Below the pieces are notes generated by a model that was given only the letters and a program-made list of their open reading frames with translations, searched no databases and was not told the origin of the DNA. Below are positions 39,505 to 51,683 of a stretch of 64,000 nucleotides of DNA, one piece after another. The stretch comes from Chamaelirium japonicum (taxonomy: Eukaryota > Streptophyta > Magnoliopsida > Liliales > Melanthiaceae): positions 73,437,478 to 73,501,477 of the forward strand of contig OX393550.1 of NCBI GenBank assembly GCA_947650365.1, in the 5' to 3' direction. The stretch's first letter is position 1, and each line of letters opens with the position of its first letter. Position numbers and translations under genes: made by a program.

Positions 39505-39530
39505 GGGGGGGGGGGGGGGCGGGGGGGACT
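39425..39530. repeat. GA microsatellite followed by a poly-G run
   Basis: (GA)n covers 39426-39493 and about 37 G follow, with one C near the end. The contig on the other side of the gap breaks exactly where this repeat starts. Confidence 0.95.
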
Positions 39531-40074
39531 ACGGAGTTTTCTATTAGAACAAGTTAGCCAATGGTAAAACGAATGAGTCATTGGAATCGTCGGCTTTCTT
39601 TTAATCGGATGGTTTTCTGGATTGAATGGTGAATTGGTGAGGGCTTACATGCACTAACCCACAGCCCTTGATTTGATCTATTTAATTATCCGATGGTTTG
39701 TGATATGCTTGATGACAAGAGGGTGAGCCCCCTCATACTTGAAGGCCTTAGGTAGACACTTAAGGGGGGTGTTTCGCATGAGGAACAATTGTTCCGCTTA
39801 ATAGAATAGAAGCCATGCGTGTAACAGGTGCAAAGAAAAAAAATAAAAAAGGAACTAGTCTTTGTGGAGAAATTTCTTCAAGATGAGTTTGTGTCCATCC
39901 ACAACCAATTAACCACACAGCATGCCGATGGTATTCGCCGCCGACAATGACCGATACATTTTTACGATGGATTAGGGTTAAGTGAGGAGAAATTAAGAAA
40001 GAGGAGGAAGAGTAAGAAGAGGAGAAGGAGGAGGGAGGGGGCAGTGGGTTGCATGGGAATAGATTTGTATGTTT

Positions 40075-40230
40075 AATCCTGTTGTATCTTACTCCTGCAA
40101 GAGTTTGATATCGAAATTCGTGATGAGAAGGGTTCAAAGAACGTTGTAGCTTACCATTTGTCACGATTAGTAGTTGATTCATCAATTGAGTCTTTACTCA
40201 TTTATGAAAGTTTTCCCAATGAACAATTGA
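40075..40230 (+). pseudogene. Athila-like pol remnant (RNase H end), spacer copy 2, left part
   Basis: It encodes LLQEFDIEIRDEKGSKNVV, YHLSRLVVD and ESFPNEQL, then stops at the CACTA insertion. It is better preserved than copy 1, where the same FPNEQL reads FPNE*L. The right part continues at 50119. From 39531 to 40075 the sequence matches the 4600-5040 spacer, and I see no other gene. Confidence 0.8.
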
Positions 40231-40740
40231 CACTACAAGAAATAGGTTTTTTACCGACGGAAATTTATAATTCCGTCGGTAATAATATAAATTTTACCGA
40301 CGGGAACAGTCCATTCCGTCGATAATATAACTTTGATTTTTTTTAATATTTTTTGCATATTTATTACCGACGGTTATATATTATCTGTCGGTAATATATA
40401 ATGTCACTTATTACCGACGGAATATATAGTTTCCGTCGTAAAAATCAACGACAAATCGCAGGGATTTTACCTGGTCTCTGGAAAAAATGAAACCCTGCGA
40501 TTTGTCGTTGATTTTTTCCGACGGAACGTATATTTCCGTCGGTATAATGTCTTTATATCGACGGAAATATAATTACCGTCGGTAAAATCAACGAAAAATC
40601 GCAGGGTTTTTACCGGGTCTCTGGAAAAAATGAAACCCTGCGATTAGTCATTGATTTTTACCGACGGAATAATATTTCCATCGGTATAAGGTTACTTTTT
40701 ATCGACGGAATATATCATTTCCGTCGGTAAAAATCCTGCG
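40231..40740. repeat. CACTA 5' terminal and subterminal repeats
   Basis: Many direct and inverted copies of TTACCGACGGAA-type units lie here, paired into short palindromes. In En/Spm elements the subterminal repeats bind the second element-encoded protein. Confidence 0.9.
40444..40660. repeat. Two tandem long hairpins in the CACTA 5' subterminal region
   Basis: The first (about 40444-40515) pairs AATCAACGACAAATCGCAGGG with its complement CCCTGCGATTTGTCGTTGATT around a loop of about 30 bases. The second (about 40585-40660) repeats the design with a few mismatches and almost the same loop (GGGTCTCTGGAAAAAATGAAA). Confidence 0.85.
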
Positions 40741-40789
40741 ATAAATCGATTTCAGCGATCCCTCTCTATTTCTGTTTCGATCGAAAACC

Positions 40790-40798
40790 CCTCTCTGG

Positions 40799-40840
<42 letters not shown>

Positions 40841-41095
40841 TTCCTCCCCCCCTCCCCGGCCTCCCTTCCCTCTCTCTCTCGATCTAATCCCCCCCTCCCG
40901 GTCCGGCCTTCCTCCCCTCCCCCCTCTCTCTCTCTCTCGAACTAATCCCCCCCCTCCGGCCGGCCACCCATCCCCTCCCTTGCACCTCCCGCCACCCCTC
41001 CCCTCTCTCGTGCCACCGACTGCGACGCCAGTGCTCCTCCTCTTCGAGGCCTACCGACGATCTCCGGTGAGCTCCTCCTCCTCCTCCCTCTCCCC
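40790..41095. repeat. CT- and C-rich low-complexity tract in the CACTA element
   Basis: (CT)n at about 40798-40835 is followed by CCCTCCC-rich sequence and further CT runs. It may be the promoter or leader of the transposase gene. No open frame is convincing. Confidence 0.7.
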
Positions 41096-41134
41096 CTTAG
41101 TTTATTTAGTTCCAAATTGCATCCTAAAGTTTGA

Positions 41135-41625
41135 TTTTTAGACTAGGGTTAAATCTAGTTTTTAGATTTAATGTTACTTTGCACAATACCCCTTTTGTTA
41201 TCTACTTAATTCCCTCTTTTGGTTTTTAGACTAGGGTTAAATCTAGTTTTTAGATTTAATTTTTAGACTAGGGTTATAGACTAGGGTTGAATTGAATGGG
41301 GTAAAGTTTGAAATGTTTGCACAATACCCCTTTTGTCATCTACTTAATTCCCTCATTAGATTTAATGTTACTTTGCACAATAGCCCTTTTGTCATCTACT
41401 TAATTCCCTCATTTGGTTTTTAGACTAGGGTTAAATCTAGTTTATAGATTTAATTTTTAGACTAGAGTTATAGACTAGGGTTGAATTGAATGGGGTAAAG
41501 TTTGTAATGTTTGCACAATACCCCTTTTGTCATCTACTTAATTCCCTCATTTGGTAATTTTTATCCTATCAAAACTGAATTGAATGGGGGAATGGGGGGC
41601 AAAATGTAGTTTTTAGACTAGGGTG
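41135..41625. repeat. Diverged tandem units with TTAGACTAGGGTTAAATC
   Basis: Blocks containing TAGACTAGGGTTAAATCTAG and CACAATACCCCTTTTGTCAT recur about every 190 bp (starts near 41142, 41229 and 41419). No coding sequence is seen. Between 41630 and 41735 lies an imperfect inverted repeat of GGTTTCGG/CCGAAACC units. Confidence 0.7.
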
Positions 41626-42098
41626 AGCGTCGGTTTTGTCAGTCGGTTTCGGTGTCGGTTTTGTCGGTTTTATTTTTCTCGGTTTACGAAAAATCAAAAC
41701 CGAAACCGAAACCGAAACCGAAATGGTCGGTTTTTGTCGGTTCGGTGTGATATAAGGTATGCTAAAGCCATAAATCGACTCGAGCGACAGAGAGAACCGT
41801 CAGACCCCAAGTTTTTACTTGACGAGGCTTCCTGACTTATTGACTTACTGTCGCATAACTTCGGTGCTATGTCTAGCATTCGGACTATCAGCAGTTCAAA
41901 TGCTGGCCACCAACCCTAAGTTTACTTTGTGACTAGTCTACTCATCATAATATACCCATCCATTAGGGATGTGGATGACCTGTAGAAGTTTCGGTTCGGT
42001 GTTCCATACCCGGGAACCGAAACCGAAATCGAAATTGTGCGGAGTCTTATAGCATTGTTTGAAATTACTTCAGGTGTTGTATAGCCAGATAGACGAAG

Positions 42099-45000
42099 AT
42101 GTCTTCGATCGATAAGAGTTGGATGCGTAATTCGAATCGCATGAGCCAAAAGTACAAATAAGGAGTTAGGAAATTCTGGATTTTGCATTTGAGCGTCTTG
42201 CACCGCTTGATGGAAAAATTGTGTGTCCCTGTATAGACTGCGGAAGGATGACTAGGAAGGTTCGAGAGGAATGTGAGGTTGATCTGGTAATGCGTGGCAT
42301 TGACATTAGCAATACCCGTTGGTTCTCGCACGGTGAGGAGCTAGATGCAGTCCCCATGGCAGCTCACGGTGAAACTGCAAACACAGTGATCGATGATGAT
42401 AATATTAATACAGGCGATGACGATGACATGCAGTGTATGATACATGATTTGCAAGGTGGAATAGGCACGAAAACACCGTCAGGTGATTAGCCCAATATTG
42501 AAGCCGACAAGTTCTACAGTTTGCTTAAGGATGCTGAACAACCTCTATACCCGGAGTGTGAGAAGTTTTCAAAACTCTCTTTCACTGTAAAGCTTCTTCA
42601 TTTGAAGTGCCTCAATGGTTGGAGTAATAAGTAATTTAATATATTGGTAGAGTTGCTGAAAGAGGCTTTTCCTATAGGTGAGACAGTACCGAAATCATTC
42701 TACGAGACGAAGAAGACAATTAAAGATCTCGGTCTGGGTTATGAGAAAATTGATGCACGCGTGAACGATTATATGTTGTACCGAAAAGAGTACGAACATG
42801 CGCGGTCATGCCACATATGCGGAGCAACGAGATATAAAGAGACGAATGCCGAGTCTAGTACCAATCGAAGAAAGAAAAATGTATATGCAAAGATTCTTCT
42901 ATACTTCCCGCTTAGGGACAGGCTTCAGAGGTTGTTTATGTTATCGAAGATTGCTGAACACATGAGGTGGCATGCACGAGAACGTACAGATGACGGGGTT
43001 ATGAGACATCTGGCCGACTCTCTGACATGGAAAGATTTTGATCATACCTATCATGAATTCACATATGAAGTTCGCAACGTCAGGTTAGGGCTTGCTAGCG
43101 ATGGCTTCAATCCCTTTAGGAATATAAGTGTGTCGTACATCATTTGGCCAGTTGTCCTAGTTTCATATAATTTGCCTCCATGGATATGCTTAAAAAAGTC
43201 ATACATAATGCTTTCCTTGCTCATTCCCAGACCCAGAACGCCTAGTAGTGATATTGATGTTTACTTGCAGTCGTTGATTGAGGAGTTGAACGAGTTATGG
43301 AAAGTTGGGGCCGATACGTATGATGCCTCGTTGCGCCAGAATTTTTGGATGCATGCGGCACTTCTATGGACCATCAATGATTTTCCTGTATATGCCAACT
43401 TATCCGGGTGGAGTACTAAAGGAAAATTGATATGCCCTACATGTAATAAGGAGACAGATTCATTACGATTGAAGAACGGAGGCAAGTTCTATTATATGGG
43501 TCATCGAAGATTTCTTGTTGACGGCTATAAGTGGAGGTAGAATAAAAGAGCGTTCAACGGCAAAAGGGAACTTGCAAAGGCCCCGGAGTAGCTTTCGGAG
43601 GTAGAAGTCTTGTGTGAATTGGATCAGCTTGATGCGGTGGCACTTGGGAAAGGCAAAAAGAAGAGAACGTATGAAGATTCTATGCGTGAGCATAACTGGA
43701 AGAAAAAAAGTATTTTCTTTAAACCACCGTACTGGAGCAGCCTACTCTTGCGGCATAACTTGAATATCATGCATATCGAGAAAAATGTGTGTGACAATAT
43801 TATAGGAACACTACTGAATCTCGACGGTAAGACAAAGGATAATCTTAAATCTCGTCTCGATCTTAAGGAGTTGGACATCTGAAAATCAGTTCATCCCCAA
43901 GAGATTGGGGATAAGTATGTATTGCCAGTTGCCTGCTACACCATGAGCTCACAGCAGAAGGCAGCCTTATGTGCATTCCTACGGTCTGTGAAAACGTCAG
44001 ACGGTTATTCTTTGAATATCGCACGATGCGTGCAAGAGAACGGCCGAAAGTTGTCTAGATTAAAGAGCCACGATTGTCATGTTCTTATGCAGTGATTGTT
44101 ATCTCTTGCTATATGTGGGAATTTAACCGAACAGGTGTCCGGTCCGTTAATTGAGCTCAACACTTTTTTCAGACAGTTGTGCTCGAAGGTACTTAGACTG
44201 GACCAACTTGATCAGATGGAGAGGGATATTGCGATCACATTATGCAAGCTAGAGATGATATTTCCACCTTCCTTCTTTGATGTCATGGTGCATTTGACCG
44301 TTCACTTATCAAATGAGACCAAACTCGACGGCCCAGTTCATTACCGCTGGATGTATTTTATCAAGAGGTAATCGTCTCTTCTTATTTTTTAATGTATTTG
44401 ATCGTTCTTGATATATTTATTCATAATTATTTTTCTCAAATTAGGTACTTGTGAATATTGAAATTATATGTTCGTAATAAAAGTCATCTGGAGGGATCAA
44501 TTGCTGAATGATACCTAGCAGAAGAATGTCTGATATTCTACTCAAGATACCTATATGGTATAGACACGCGATTCAATCAACTTGAGCGGAACTATGACGG
44601 TGGTCAAATAAACTTCGATGGGGGTCTGTCTATATTTGCCGAAATGGGTAGACCTGTAGGAGGAGGCAAAACCCGTCGATTGTCTGTAGATGAGATTCAA
44701 CAGACACATATGTATATGTTGCACCAATGTGATAAAGTATGGCCATTCATTGAGTAAGCATTTTACGATCATTTACTCATTCTTTCAGTCCATTCATTAA
44801 GTATATATGCTAATTATAATCTAATTCATAACCTATAAAACAGGAATCATAAAGCCATCATTAATAATTGAGGTACTCGAAATGCTCCACAAATTCATGA
44901 TCGTGAATTCCCATCGTGGTTCGAGAAATACGTAAGTATTCACATCATTACTGAATTTTATGGACATCCATTACCGAACAATAATTATGTGTTCATATCA

Positions 45001-45695
45001 TGAATGTCATGTGGTTATTATAGGCACAAGAGCTGCACGATAACCACGATCCGCTGATGAATGAGGATCTCTGTCGCTTATCTTGTAGTCCTTTGCAAGA
45101 CGCTTCATCGTACGTTGGTTATATCGTGAACGGTTATAGATTTCGGACGAAAGATAGTAAAAAATCACGAAGAACACAAAATAGTAGGGTTGTCATCAAC
45201 GGTCAGAAAGAAGAATTAGGAAATATCAACTTCTACGGCGTCCTCAACGAGATTCTCGAGATTAAATTCCTTGGCCAAAATCGGATCGTATTATTCAAAT
45301 GCGATTGGTATGATGTTAATAATCGCGGAATTTGTTATAATATCGACAAATACGGTTTTATCAGTATCAATACTGGCAAGAGATTAAATACCCAATATCA
45401 AGATCCATTCATTCTTGCCTCTCAAGTGGAACAGATATTTTATGCACCGGATAATACCTCTCCAGATTGGCAAATTATAGTCAGGTCACCACGCAGATAT
45501 TTTTATGACATGGGAGACAAGGATGCGGGGGTCGTTGATGATTTGGATGCATATCAGAATGATGAGATAATCATTATCGACACAATGCATGATAAAAATA
45601 AAGAGATCGACAATATAAACTGGACAATGAATGTAGATCAAATGATAGAAGAGGGATGCGATGAGAGTGACAGAAATGAGACACAAAATGACTAG
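42099..45695 (+). pseudogene. CACTA transposase TNP2 (decayed), with transposase-associated, DUF4218 and DUF4216 domains
   Basis: The start MSSIDKSWM (42099) is typical of CACTA transposases. Then follow the transposase-associated domain (CPCIDCGRMTRKV, MRGIDISNTRWFSHGE), TNP2 (YFPLRDRLQRLF, MRWHARERTDDGVMRH, GFNPF, PVYANLSGWSTKGKLICPTC, RAFNGKRE, HNLNIMHIEKNVCDNIIGTL), DUF4218 (44096-44753) and DUF4216 (45057 on; GYIVNGYRFRTKD). Probable introns lie near 44372-44445, 44754-44843 and 44932-45023, with GT-AG borders. At least nine in-frame stops occur (for example near 42162, 42488, 42632, 43538, 43588, 43880 and 44094), and there is one frameshift at about 42173. The gene cannot make a full transposase. 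Confidence 0.9.
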
Positions 45696-45714
45696 ACCGT
45701 ATATAAATTAAATT

Positions 45715-46062
45715 GTTTCATATTTAAATCAAATTATTTTATATATAAATTATATTATTTCATATATAAATCATATTGTTTCATATGTATATCATATTAT
45801 TTTATACTGTTTCATATGTAAATCAAACTGCTTCATATTGTTTCATATGTAAATCATACTGTTTCATATGTAAATCAAACTGTTTCATATTGTTTCATAT
45901 GTAAATCATACTGTTTCATATGTAAATCATACTGTTTCATATGTAAATCAAACTGTTTCATATTATTTCATATGTAAATCATACTGTTTCATATGTAAAT
46001 AAAACTGTTTCATATTGTTTCATATGTAAATCATACTGTTTCATATGTAAATTAAACTGTTT
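45715..46062. repeat. 21-bp tandem repeat, ACTGTTTCATATGTAAATCAT type
   Basis: About 16 units with the core GTTTCATATGTAAATCA follow directly after the transposase stop codon. They run up to the ATG of the next small open frame. Some units are shortened to GTTTCATATT. Confidence 0.9.
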
Positions 46063-46065
46063 CAG

Positions 46066-46272
46066 ATGGCATCACGGTCGAGTATTCGTAGAGGCAGGGG
46101 TGGGCTAGCTCGGAGCACTCCGGCTGCCACCCTAGGGTCCGAGGTCGAGCCCTCCGGATCTGGTAGTGTTGTTCCTTTCTCTACACCAGCTCCTGATGAG
46201 CTTGCAGTCTACGGAGCTTCGAGCAGTGCTCAGCACTCGGCTACAGCGTCTACGCCCACAGGAAATGTTTAG
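46066..46272 (+). CDS. Small open frame, possible first exon of the second CACTA gene
   Basis: It encodes 68 residues beginning MASRSSIRRGRGGLARSTP and rich in Ser, Ala and Pro. CACTA elements carry a second gene downstream of TNP2 whose product often begins with a short basic RGRGG segment, so this may be its remnant. After the satellite array, an acceptor-like TTAATTGCAG (49368-49377) is followed by a short Ser-rich frame (SRTTSGDESSSIGVGQRG). The array may therefore sit in an intron. No DNA-binding domain is visible, and it is probably not functional. Confidence 0.35.
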   Translation: MASRSSIRRGRGGLARSTPAATLGSEVEPSGSGSVVPFSTPAPDELAVYGASSSAQHSATASTPTGNV

Positions 46273-46329
46273 ATCAAAAGTTTTATACATGTTGTAAATA
46301 CTTGTTCAATACTGATGTATATTTTATTT

Positions 46330-49300
46330 GCGGAATACAGAATAATTCCAAGTACGAACTATCGGATGTCGATCCGATGACGATCCGATCGAATCCAAAC
46401 CTATTTCAAATCCGAAACACGCTAACTTATGATTTTCCAACACTTAGACTCTAAATCGGTCAATCGGATCGTAAATTATTAAAATATCAAATTAGAACTC
46501 GCTCGTAAGTCCGAAATACGGAATAATTCCAAGTACGAATTATCGGATGCCGATCCGATGACTATCCGATCAAATCCAAACCTATTTCAAATCCGAAATA
46601 CGCTAACTTATGATTTTCCAACACTTAGACTATAAATCGGTCAATCGGATCGTAAATTGTTAAAATATCCAATTAGAACTCGCTCGCAAAGCCGAAATAC
46701 GGAATAATTCCAAGTACAAATTATCTGATGCGATCCGATGACGATCCAATCGAAGCCAAACCTATTTCAAATCCGAAACATACTAACTTATGATTTTCCA
46801 ACACTTAGACTCTAAATCGGTCAATCGGATCGTAAATTATTAAAATTTTCAATTAGAACACGCTCGCAAGTTCGAAATACAGAATAATTCCAAGTACGAA
46901 TTATCGGATGCCGATCCGATGACGATCCAATCGAATCCAAACCTATTTCAAATCCGAAACACGCTAACTTATGATTTTCCAACACTTAGACTCTAAATCG
47001 GTCAATCGGATCGTAAATTATTAAAATATCAAATTAAAACTCGCTTGCAAGTTCGAAATACGGAATAATTCCAAGTATGAATTATCGGATGCCGATCCGA
47101 TGACTATCTGATCAAATCCAAACCTATTTCAAATCCGAAACACGCTAACTTATGATTTTTCAACACTTAGACTCTAAATCGATCAATCAGATCGTAAATT
47201 ATTAAAATATCCAATTAGAACTCGCTCGCAAGTCCGAAATATAGAATTATTTCCAAGTATGAATTATCGGATGCCGATCCGATGACTATCCGATTGAATC
47301 CAAACCTATTTCAAATCAGAATCACGCTAACTTATGATTCTCCAACACTTAGACTCTAAATCGGTCAATCAGATCGTAAATTGTTAAAATATCCAATTAG
47401 AACTCGCTCGCAAGTCCAAAATACAGAATTATTTCCAAGTACGAATTATCGGATGCCGATCCAATGACTATCCGATCGAATCCAAACCTATTTCAAATCC
47501 GAAACACACTAACTTATAATTTTCCAACACTTAGACTCTAAATCGGTCAATCGGATCATAAATTATTAAAATATCCAATTAGAACTCGCTCGCAAGTCCA
47601 AAATACGGAATAATTCCAAGTACGAATTATCGGATGCCGATCCGATGACTATCCGATCGAATCCAAACCTATTTCAAATCTGAAACATGCTAACTTATGA
47701 TTTTCCAACACTTAGACTCTAAATTGGTCAATCGGAGGGTAAATTATTAAAATATTCAATTAGAACTCGCTTGCAAGTCCGAAATACAAAATAATTCCAA
47801 GTACGAATTATCGGATGCCGATCCGATGACGTTCCGATCGAATCCAACTTATTTTAAATCTGAAACACGCTAACTTATGATTTTTCAACGCTTAGACTCT
47901 AAATTGGTCAATCGGAGGGTAAATTATTAAAATATCCAATTAGAACTCGCTCGCAACTCCGAAATATAAAATAATTCCAAGTACGAATTATTGGATGTCG
48001 ATTCGATGACGATTCGATCGAGTCCAAACCTATTTCAAATCCAAAACACGCTAACTTATGATTTTTTAACGCTTAGACTCTAAATTGGTCAATCGGTGAG
48101 TAAATTGTTAAAATATCCAATTATAACTCGCTCGGAAATCCGAAATATAAAATAATTCCAAGTATGAATTATCGGATGTCGATCCGATGATGATCCGATC
48201 GAATCCAAACCTATTTCAAATCTGAAACACGCTAACTTATGATTTTTCAACGCTTAGACTCTAAATTGGTCAATCGGAGCGTAAATTGGTCAATCGGAGC
48301 GTAAATTGATAAAATATCTAATTAGAACTCACTCGCATGTCCGAAATACGAAATAATTCCAAGTACGAATTATCGGATGCCGATCGAATCCAAACCTATT
48401 TCAAATTCGAAACACGCTAACTTATGATTTTTCAACGCTCAAACTCTAAATTGGTCAATCGTAGCGTAAATTATTAAAATAACCAATTACAACTCGCTCG
48501 CAACTCCGAAATACAAAATAATTCAAAGTATGAATTATCGGATGACGATCCAATTAGAACTCGCTCGCAACTCCGAAATACGAAATAATTCCAAGTATGA
48601 ATTGGTCAATCGGAGCGTAAATTGGTCAATCGGAGCATAAATTGTTAAAATATCTAATTAGAACTTGCTTGCAAGTCCGAAATACAAAATAATTCCAAGT
48701 ACTAATTATCGGATGTCGATCTGATGACGATCCAATCGAATCCAACCCTATTTCAAATCCGAAATACGCTAACTTATGATTTTTCAATACTTATACTCTA
48801 AATTGGTTAATCGGATCGTAAATTATTAAAATATCAAATTAGAACTCGCTCTCAAGTCTGAAATACAAAATAATTCCAAGTACGAATTATCGGATGCCGA
48901 TCCGATGATGTTTCGATCGAATCCAACCAATTTCAAATCTAAAACACGCTAACTTATGATTTTTCAATGCTTAGACTCTAAATTGGTCAATCGGAGGGTA
49001 AATTATTAAAATATCCAATTAGAACTCGCTCGCAACTCCGAAATACGAAATAATTCCAAGTATGAATTATCGGATGCTGATCCGATGACGATTCGATCGA
49101 ATCCAAATCTATTTCAAATCCGAAATACGCTAACTTATGATTTTTTAACGTTTAGATTCTAAATTGATCAATCGGAGCGTAAATTATTAAAATATCCAAT
49201 TAGAACACGCTCGCAACTTCGAAATACAAAATAATTTTATGTATGAATTATTGGATGCCAATCCGATCAAATCCAAACCTATTTCAAATCCGAAACACGC

Positions 49301-49330
49301 TAACTTATGATTTTTTTACGCTTAGACTCA
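46330..49330. repeat. Satellite-like array inside the CACTA element, about 181-bp period
   Basis: About 17-18 units each contain AATAATTCCAAGTACGAATT, ATCGGATGCCGATCCGATGA, CTAACTTATGATTTTCCAAC and GGTCAATCGGATCGTAAATT. Unit starts are near 46341, 46522, 46703, 46883, 47064 and so on to 49225. The later units are more diverged, and some (48353-48600) are shortened. Confidence 0.93.
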
Positions 49331-49689
49331 GTTATAGATATAAACTATTTTTTTAACAAATATATATTAATTGCAGGAGTCGGACGACATCAGGGGATGA
49401 GAGCTCCAGCATTGGTGTCGGGCAGCGTGGGGTGGTTGAGATAAGGCATGCAGATTCTCTCAGTTTTGGATTGTGTAAAAATTATTTTGTAATATGTGGT
49501 TATTTTTTATTCTTGTCTTTAATTATCGAGCATTGTGGTAATATTTGATAATTTGCGGTAATATTTTATATTTTTAGATAATATTTGATAATTTGAGGTA
49601 ATATTTGATAAATTGTGATAATATATTGTGGTATTGTTGTAAATCACAGGAATTAAATAACATTATTTCGGTAATTATTTAAGAAAAAA

Positions 49690-50118
49690 ACATACTTTTT
49701 ACCGACGAAAATTAAATTTTTCATCGGCAATAATCTTTTTAATTTTTTTTAAATTATTAATAAATTTTCGACAGACAATACAGATCCGTCGGTAATATAT
49801 AAGGTTATTACCGACGGTAAAACTATTGCCCGTCGGTAATAACCTTATATATTACCGACGGATGGTAATTATCCGTCGGTAATAATATATTTTATTTTTA
49901 ATTAAGTATTTATATATTACCGACGGCCAACAAATTACCGTCGGTATTAAGTCTTATTACCGATGGAAATATTTAGTCCGTCGCATATTTTTCCCGACAC
50001 CTTTTTTCCCGACAGACTAGCGACGGAAATATCGTCCGTCGCTATAAAGCATTACCGACGGAAAACAAATATTACCGACGGATATTTTTCGTCGTTAAAA
50101 ACTCTTTTTTTTGTAGTG
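49690..50118. repeat. CACTA 3' subterminal and terminal repeats
   Basis: Multiple ATTACCGACGG/CCGTCGGTAAT units in both orientations end in GTAGTG, mirroring the 5' end. Between the satellite array and this block (49331-49690) there is AT-rich sequence with repeated TAATATTTGATAATTTG. Confidence 0.9.
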
Positions 50119-51436
50119 AGATGTATATCTCTCCTACCAATGCTCCGTGGTCTTGTCAATTATCTTGTCATAGAACAAATGCCGGAATCCTGGATCAAGC
50201 AGGAAAAATCTTGTTTACTTACCAAGGTCAAATGATATTTTTGGGATGAACCATTCTTATTCAAATAATGTCCCGATCAAATAATTCATGGATGCGTCCC
50301 TGATTGCGATCGGTAGCAAATTCTTTCATTTTGTCAGGAACATACCTGCGGTGGTCATTTTAGTGCAAGAAAACCATTGTCGAAGTTCTGCAGTGCCGTT
50401 TTTATTTGCCAACCCCTTTTCAAGACTCGCACAACTACTGCAAATTATGTGATCGCCGTTAGTGAATCGAAAAAATCTAGAAACGTAATAAAATACACTT
50501 GAACCCAATCTTGATTATTGAACCTTTCGACATCTGGGGTATCGATTTTATCGGTTCATTCTCTATATTGTAAGGTTTTTAGTACATTATTATCGTGGTC
50601 GACTACGTTTCTAAGTGTGTCGAGACAGTGGCATGTAAGAGTAACGACCACAAAGCGGTGATCCAATTTTTGAAAGAAAATATCTTTGCTCATTTGGCAA
50701 CCCCCACACAATAATTAGTGATGGGGGGAAACATTTATGTAATCGAACTTGTAAAGCCTTGCTAAAGAAATATTCGTTCTCTCATAAGATATCTAAGTTG
50801 TAGCATCCAAAGATTAGCGCTTAGGTTGAGATTTTCAATCGAGAGATTAAGACCATCTTTGAGACGACGTACGGTTAACCCATCTAGGAAAGATTAGGCA
50901 CTTCGGTTGACTGAAGTACTTTGGACGTACCGTACTGCATACAAAAACTCCAATTGGAATGTCTCCATATAGGCTAGTCTATGAGAAGGCCTATCATTTG
51001 TCTGTTACGATAAAACACAAAGCTTATTGGGCAATTGAACATCTTAATTTTGATCTTGATAAGGCTAGAGTGCGTAGGAAACTTCTACTTGATGAGTTGG
51101 AAGAAATTCAAAATAATGCCTACGATTGTGCAAGACGGTACAAAGATTGCATGAAAAGCGACGCATGATAAACTCATCATTCGTAAGAATTTTTACCTAG
51201 GACAAATGGTCTTATTGTATAATTGTCAATTATATATTTTCTTGGAAAAATTAAAGTCCCGTTGGACCGGACCATATCTTGTAGAAATAGTTCACCTGTA
51301 CGGTGCATTAGAGGTCCACAACCCAAATGATGGTACTACCTTCCAACTCAAAGGTCATCGTTTGAAACCGTGTCTAGAATACCTAAGTCCAGAGGTCGAA
51401 GAAATCCTTGTAAAAGATCATGTCTCTCAAGATTAA
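50119..51436 (+). pseudogene. Athila-like integrase remnant, spacer copy 2, right part
   Basis: It resumes after the CACTA element with the same integrase segments as copy 1: the zinc-binding region near 50330-50450, FDIWGIDFIG (about 50530), the core, then KTPIGMSPYRLVYEKAYHLSV (50945-51010), and the C-terminal LLYNCQLYIFLEKLKSRWTGPYLVE to RLKP. Several stops and frameshifts mean no protein can be made. FDIWGIDF is closer to the family consensus than copy 1. Confidence 0.85.
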
Positions 51437-51683
51437 TTTCTATACCCGCTGGAGGTTTTGTTCATATGTATAAATCTCGATCTGTTTTAATTTGTTCAAT
51501 TTTTTTTTGTCATTTAGATGCATACAACTACTTTCTCTCTCGCCTATCAATTTTGAGTAATTTTTATGTATAAATTTTTTTCTAATTATTAATATTTTTT
51601 TTATCAATTAAATAGAGAAAATGTAGGCTTCTAAAAAAAATTGATCAACAGTAACCCATGGATAGTAACAAACCGGTTACTGC

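Larger units (their letters stand above)
40231..50118 (+). mobile_element. En/Spm (CACTA) DNA transposon, 9.9 kb, inactive
   Basis: The element begins CACTACAAGAAA and ends TTTTTTTGTAGTG. The 3-bp target copies are TGA (40228-40230) and AGA (50119-50121). The paralogous empty site at 5175-5177 reads TGA. Subterminal arrays of ACCGACGG/CCGTCGG lie at both ends. A decayed TNP2 transposase gene (42099-45695) is followed by a short second open frame and a 3-kb satellite array. It is inserted in an Athila pol fragment. Confidence 0.95.

Noticed and set aside
40798..40835. CRISPR-like or other spaced repeat system
   Set aside because: The repeats in this window are microsatellites, transposon subterminal repeats or tandem satellites; none has unique spacers, and the sequence is plant nuclear DNA.
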